Source: Geoglobus sp. (GTDB taxonomy: Archaea > Halobacteriota > Archaeoglobi > Archaeoglobales > Archaeoglobaceae). From it: DNA of 8,369 nucleotides. Position 1 is the first letter of the stretch, and each line of letters starts with the position of its first letter. The position numbers and the translations under genes are program-made. The stretch covers positions 1-8,369 of the forward strand of contig JALURI010000220.1 in assembly GCA_027016965.1 (NCBI GenBank), read 5' to 3'. The notes beneath the pieces are model-generated. The model was not told the DNA's origin. It made no database searches and saw nothing but the letters and a program-made list of their open reading frames with translations. Positions 5,513-8,369 of this stretch are shown here, one piece after another.

Positions 5513-6355
5513 ATGAAGGCAGAAGACGTAATGAATCCCAATGTGATCTGGGCAGAACTGCCAAATACAAGGGAGTATGTTCTTGAGTTATTCAAAAAGC
5601 ACGATATTTCAGCAGTACCTGTTCTCAAGAATGGAAAGCTCTCAGGAATTGTTACAAGAAAGGATATTCTCAGAAAGATCGAAGAGGATCAACTTGCTCT
5701 TCTCATGACTCCAGATCCTGTTTATGTAACCCCTGAAACAAGCATTAATGAAGTTATAAAGACCTTTTCAGAGACAGAGTTCAGGAGACTTCCTGTTGTT
5801 AGTGATGGTGAGCTTGTTGGGATCATAACTGTCAGAGATGTTATCAGGGTTCTTGCAGAAAAGGGCATTGAGGAGCCCATAGGAAAATACGTGTCCAATT
5901 CATCTGTTTGCGTGTGGGAAAACACACCTCTTAACGTTGCAGGGGAGATAATGAGGATAGGCAATGCTGAAGCTTGTCCCGTTCTTGATTCCGAGTCAAA
6001 GGTTGTCGGAATAATTGATGAGAAGATCCTGCTTACAGAGACACTTATCGAGGATTTCATAGAATCAAGGGAATATGCTTCATCAAGCGATTCCGATGAT
6101 GAATGGGCATGGGAGGGAATCAGAGATTTTTCAGTCAAGTACTTTGAGGTTAGCGTTGTGAAGCTTCCAAAGGAACCTGTTAAAGATTTTATGAAGAAGC
6201 CCGTTTTTGCAAATCCCAGATCTCCAATATCAAAGGTTGCAAGGGAAATGGATAGATCAGACCTGGACTATCTCCCTGTTCTGGATATAAATGAAAGATT
6301 CATAGGCATGATCTCTGATAAGGACCTTTTGAAGGCTATTTACGGGATATTTTAA
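5513..6355 (+). CDS. Protein with four CBS domains
   Basis: A 280-residue soluble protein made only of CBS domains, with no catalytic domain attached. Repeats: about 3-57 (VMNPNVIWAE ... GIVTRKDIL), 62-116 (LMTPDPVYVT ... GIITVRDVI), 122-180 (YVSNSSVCVW ... GIIDEKILL, the most divergent) and 223-279 (FMKKPVFANP ... GMISDKDLL). They should form two Bateman modules. Such modules bind adenosyl ligands (AMP, ATP, SAM and others) and act as energy or metabolite sensors on partner proteins; neither the ligand nor the partner can be read here. The linker between repeats 3 and 4 (about 181-222) holds an acidic, Ser-rich patch, SSSDSDDEWAWEG. The gene is probably monocistronic. Its TAA overlaps the stop of the convergent thymidylate kinase gene. 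Confidence 0.9.
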   Translation: MKAEDVMNPNVIWAELPNTREYVLELFKKHDISAVPVLKNGKLSGIVTRKDILRKIEEDQLALLMTPDPVYVTPETSINEVIKTFSETEFRRLPVVSDGELVGIITVRDVIRVLAEKGIEEPIGKYVSNSSVCVWENTPLNVAGEIMRIGNAEACPVLDSESKVVGIIDEKILLTETLIEDFIESREYASSSDSDDEWAWEGIRDFSVKYFEVSVVKLPKEPVKDFMKKPVFANPRSPISKVAREMDRSDLDYLPVLDINERFIGMISDKDLLKAIYGIF

Positions 6356-6972
6356 TACCACTTTCTCAGAGACATTTCAAAGAGTGAACCTCTTGACGAC
6401 ATGAGATCCATTACAGCACTGTAACAGTCCTCTTCTACCTGCTCAATCGGTCTCTCACCATCGATAAACACTATCTCATCTGATCTCAAGCTCATGTAGA
6501 TCTCCCTCACCTTCCGCAGGTAATCCAGATCTTCAAATCCTGTAAGCTTTCCTCTTTTTCTGATCCTTTTCAGTGCTGTTTCGGGAGATACATCAATGAT
6601 TATAGTTAAATCAGGCTTTGGAGCAAATTCCTCATTCTTCATGCGTATCATTTCTATGTCTATTCCAAGTGCCCCCTGATACGCAATTGTGGAGTAGTAA
6701 TATCTGTCAAGGATAACAGTCACACATCTGTTTATTCTTGGGAGGATGTTTTTTCTGACATTCTCCATTCTATCCAGTATGAACAGCTCAAGTTCCTTTT
6801 CAGGAGGAAATCTTTTTTCTGAGGATTTTATCGTTTTTCCATAAATGCTATCTCCTGGTTCTTTCAGAATTTCACTTTCAAATCCAAACTCTTCAAGTAT
6901 CTCTTTCAGGTAATGGGCTACAGTCGTTTTGCCTGAACCATCGATTCCTTCAACGGCTATGAGAAAACCCAC
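6352..6972 (-). CDS. tmk: Thymidylate kinase
   Basis: dTMP kinase, phosphorylating dTMP to dTDP with ATP, an essential step of dTTP supply; cytoplasmic. The 206 residues match the family's length. Visible: P-loop GIDGSGKTT (9-17) in AVEGIDGSGKT, the EPG dTMP-binding motif (38-40), DRYYYSTIAYQG (89-100) with the conserved DR(Y/H), and a LID-like basic stretch KRIRKRGKLTGFED (135-148). The EPG motif continues DS rather than the usual GT. The start is a GTG at 6972; it is the only start codon between the upstream in-frame stop and the P-loop. There is no Shine-Dalgarno sequence, but a TATA-like box at the leaderless distance. It lies 42 bp downstream of the polyferredoxin gene on the same strand and could also be reached by read-through. 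Archaeoglobi can carry two tmk-like genes, so I do not assign a copy number. Confidence 0.9.
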   Translation of the reverse strand: MGFLIAVEGIDGSGKTTVAHYLKEILEEFGFESEILKEPGDSIYGKTIKSSEKRFPPEKELELFILDRMENVRKNILPRINRCVTVILDRYYYSTIAYQGALGIDIEMIRMKNEEFAPKPDLTIIIDVSPETALKRIRKRGKLTGFEDLDYLRKVREIYMSLRSDEIVFIDGERPIEQVEEDCYSAVMDLMSSRGSLFEMSLRKWY

Positions 6973-6990
6973 AATGGAAATTTGAATTGG

Positions 6991-6999
6991 ATTTTAAAA
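6991..6999 (-). promoter_or_regulatory. TATA-like box of tmk
   Basis: TTTTAAAAT (minus strand), centred about 23 nt before the GTG at 6972, in the gap after the polyferredoxin stop. It suggests an independent, leaderless transcript. Confidence 0.45.
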
Positions 7000-7014
7000 G
7001 ATTTGTGGATCTGT

Positions 7015-7992
7015 TTAATGAGAAATGAGATCTCTCACTCTGAGAAGCTTCTCGTAATCCCCATACCTCAGAATGCTGTCCCAGTTTCCAGTTAGTTTTG
7101 CTATTGCAAAGAATCCAAAGAGAATTATAACGATTGCAGCAGGGTAATAGATCTCTCTCTTTACATTCATTCCAGCAAAGTTCAGTTTCAAATAACTGTA
7201 TCTGCATGCTGAAATGCATTCAAAGCACATTATACAGTCCGGTGTAGTTATCTGTTTTTTCTGACTGATTTTTATTCCTGCTGGACATGCATCATCACAC
7301 TTTGCACATCCAGTGCAACCATTTTTTTCAATTTTTGCAGGGGATATCAGAGACAGAAGACCGATCAGAGCTCCATAAGGACATACAAATCTGCACCAGA
7401 GATTTCTTACAACCAGAGTTCCAAAAATCAGAATCAAAGTAACGATCACCGTCAGATTTCCAGGCTTCAACCAGAAATCGAGAAGCTTTACATCTGCTAT
7501 TGCCCAGTACGGGGAGAAGAGGAACATTGCTGCATCATCAGCACTCATTGGAAGTATCAGGGCAAGAAAGAAAATCAGAAGACCGTACTTCAGAACCTTC
7601 AGGTAATCTGTTCCCAGAAAGGTTCTGCCCCCAAGTTTCTCACCTGCAAGCGTGAGCATTTCAGAAATAAAACCAATTGGACACACCCATCCGCAGAATC
7701 CTCTTCTGAATACAATGGCGGACGTGATTACTGCCATGAAAATTACAAGTGCTGCAGGATGTACAGGATCAATGAATCGATTCAGAATGAGATTTTTCAG
7801 GCTTACAAGAGCGCCAATCGGGAGAAATGCCTCTATGGAGGCAGGTCTGTTCACATATGGCCATCCCCTGTCAAAATGGCTAACAAAAAGGTAAAGTCTG
7901 ACCCATGCATAAACGGTAAGAAGAAAAAAGAACACCTGAAAAACCCTTCTATAATGATTTTTAGTTAATTTAATCATCTCCGGATACTTCAT
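7015..7992 (-). CDS. NapH/NosR-type membrane 4Fe-4S protein (polyferredoxin)
   Basis: Integral membrane iron-sulfur protein of 325 residues. Hydrophobic segments lie at about 17-37, 79-95, 133-149, 178-195 and 283-300. Two family motifs flank the middle: FCGWVCPIG (99-107) and C-x3-C-P-Y-G-A-L (200-209). They are followed by a ferredoxin-like domain with two clusters: C226-x2-C229-x2-C232-x3-C236-P and C253-x2-C256-x2-C259-x3-C263. NapH, NosR and CcoG relatives move electrons from the quinone pool or from low-potential donors across or to the membrane. No NapG, NapA, NosZ or other recognisable partner is in the window, so the acceptor is unknown. The start ATG at 7992 has a TATA-like box about 29 nt upstream and no Shine-Dalgarno sequence. 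It is divergent from the aldolase gene and upstream of tmk. Confidence 0.9.
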   Translation of the reverse strand: MKYPEMIKLTKNHYRRVFQVFFFLLTVYAWVRLYLFVSHFDRGWPYVNRPASIEAFLPIGALVSLKNLILNRFIDPVHPAALVIFMAVITSAIVFRRGFCGWVCPIGFISEMLTLAGEKLGGRTFLGTDYLKVLKYGLLIFFLALILPMSADDAAMFLFSPYWAIADVKLLDFWLKPGNLTVIVTLILIFGTLVVRNLWCRFVCPYGALIGLLSLISPAKIEKNGCTGCAKCDDACPAGIKISQKKQITTPDCIMCFECISACRYSYLKLNFAGMNVKREIYYPAAIVIILFGFFAIAKLTGNWDSILRYGDYEKLLRVRDLISH

Positions 7993-8010
7993 TATTCTGT
8001 ATTCAACCAG

Positions 8011-8021
8011 ATATCAGATAT
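8011..8021. promoter_or_regulatory. 11-bp palindrome at the polyferredoxin promoter
   Basis: ATATC-A-GATAT, perfect, overlapping the downstream edge of the minus-strand TATA-like box. It shares the central ATCAGAT with the 19-bp palindrome at 2405-2423. ATCAGAT also occurs inside coding sequence (for example near 3088 and 5136), so regulatory meaning is uncertain. Confidence 0.25.
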
Positions 8022-8024
8022 TTA
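8018..8024 (-). promoter_or_regulatory. TATA-like box of the polyferredoxin gene
   Basis: TAAATAT (minus strand), centred about 29 nt before the ATG at 7992; a leaderless or nearly leaderless mRNA is expected. Confidence 0.45.
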
Positions 8025-8029
8025 TTTCC

Positions 8030-8043
8030 CCTAAGGTTTTAGG
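8030..8043. promoter_or_regulatory. Inverted repeat CCTAA-N4-TTAGG between divergent promoters
   Basis: Perfect five-base arms around GGTT, located between the TATA-like boxes of the polyferredoxin gene (8018-8024) and the aldolase gene (8056-8062), next to the BRE position of the former. It is a plausible operator site, but short enough to be chance. Confidence 0.25.
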
Positions 8044-8055
8044 TTCAGGATAATC

Positions 8056-8062
8056 ATTTAAA
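8056..8062 (+). promoter_or_regulatory. TATA-like box of the aldolase gene
   Basis: ATTTAAA, centred 25 nt before the ATG at 8084. The spacing favours that ATG over the in-frame ATG at 8069, which would lie only 10 nt from the box. Confidence 0.5.
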
Positions 8063-8083
8063 GTTGTAATGCATTGTTACCTC

Positions 8084-8369
8084 ATGCTCGAATCTGCCAT
8101 TGAAATTGGAAAAAAACTTGCAGAACAGCATCTCATTGATGGTTCAAGCGGCAATCTGAGCTTCAGAAAGGGAATAAAGATGATCATAACAAGAACAGGA
8201 GCCATGCTGGATATGCTAACTCCGGAAGACTTCATTGAGGTCGATCTGGGAAAATCAGATTCAAGGGCGTCATCGGACCTGAAGGTACATCAGAGAATTT
8301 ATGACGAGACAGATTACAGTGCTGTCATACACTGCCACGGAACCTACAATGTTTCCCTTTCATTCATAG
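8084..8369 (+). CDS. Class II aldolase/adducin family protein, N-terminal part (cut by right edge)
   Basis: The first 95 residues of a zinc-dependent aldolase of the FucA/RhaD/adducin fold; the frame is still open at the window end. Recognisable family sites: DGSSGNLSFR (19-28), whose Gly-Asn binds substrate phosphate; ITRTGAML (35-42), the second phosphate-binding loop; ASSDLKVH (62-69); and VIHCHGTYNV (81-90), with two of the three Zn-binding His at 83 and 85. Family members cleave or form sugar phosphates such as fuculose 1-phosphate to dihydroxyacetone phosphate plus an aldehyde, or dehydrate methylthioribulose phosphate; the substrate cannot be told. In E. coli FucA the third motif is SSE, with Glu as catalytic acid/base; here the position is Asp65. 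I chose the ATG at 8084 from the TATA spacing; an in-frame ATG at 8069 would add MHCYL. Confidence 0.85.
   Translation, partial: MLESAIEIGKKLAEQHLIDGSSGNLSFRKGIKMIITRTGAMLDMLTPEDFIEVDLGKSDSRASSDLKVHQRIYDETDYSAVIHCHGTYNVSLSFI

Noticed and set aside
5722..6138. Minus-strand open frame of 138 codons
   Set aside because: Antisense shadow of the CBS-domain gene, with Ser/Thr-rich composition typical of a reverse-frame translation.

Overview
The window most likely comes from a euryarchaeon of the Archaeoglobales type (Archaeoglobus, Geoglobus or Ferroglobus). Four things point there: a clamp-loader small subunit of the archaeal kind; a small stand-alone JAMM protein that, from memory, closely resembles the A. 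fulgidus one; a two-domain protein disulfide oxidoreductase typical of thermophilic archaea; and archaeal promoters, with TATA-like boxes about 25-29 nt before the start codon and little or no leader. Arginine is coded mostly by AGA/AGG. Genes are tightly packed: the longest gap is about 135 bp. I see no rRNA, tRNA, CRISPR array or mobile element.

Layout. 1-944 (+) is the C-terminal part of a membrane family-2 glycosyltransferase, cut by the left edge. 981-1994 (+) is a HisC-type aminotransferase, overlapping by ATGA a small JAMM metalloprotease at 1991-2350. After a promoter carrying a perfect 19-bp palindrome come two co-directional membrane proteins, 2432-3061 and 3080-3532, with paired cysteines (HCPLC in one, FCVIC in the other). 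Converging on them from the minus strand is a protein disulfide oxidoreductase at 3668-4354. It is divergent from rfcS (4486-5454, +). Next is a four-CBS-domain protein (5513-6355, +), whose stop overlaps that of a convergent thymidylate kinase (6352-6972, -). Upstream of the kinase on the same strand is a NapH/NosR-type membrane polyferredoxin (7015-7992, -), divergent from a class II aldolase cut by the right edge (8084-8369, +).

How the parts fit. hisC, rfcS, tmk and probably the aldolase are housekeeping metabolism and replication. The stretch of most interest is 2400-4400. Two unnamed membrane proteins carry CxxC pairs that topology reasoning places on opposite faces of the membrane, beside a cytosolic thiol-disulfide oxidoreductase. 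A transmembrane thiol or metal-handling relay is a reasonable hypothesis but is inference only. The promoter of the pair bears a strong candidate operator, and a shorter palindrome with the same ATCAGAT core lies at the promoter of the polyferredoxin gene. Glycosyltransferase, JAMM protein and CBS protein substrates cannot be told from sequence.
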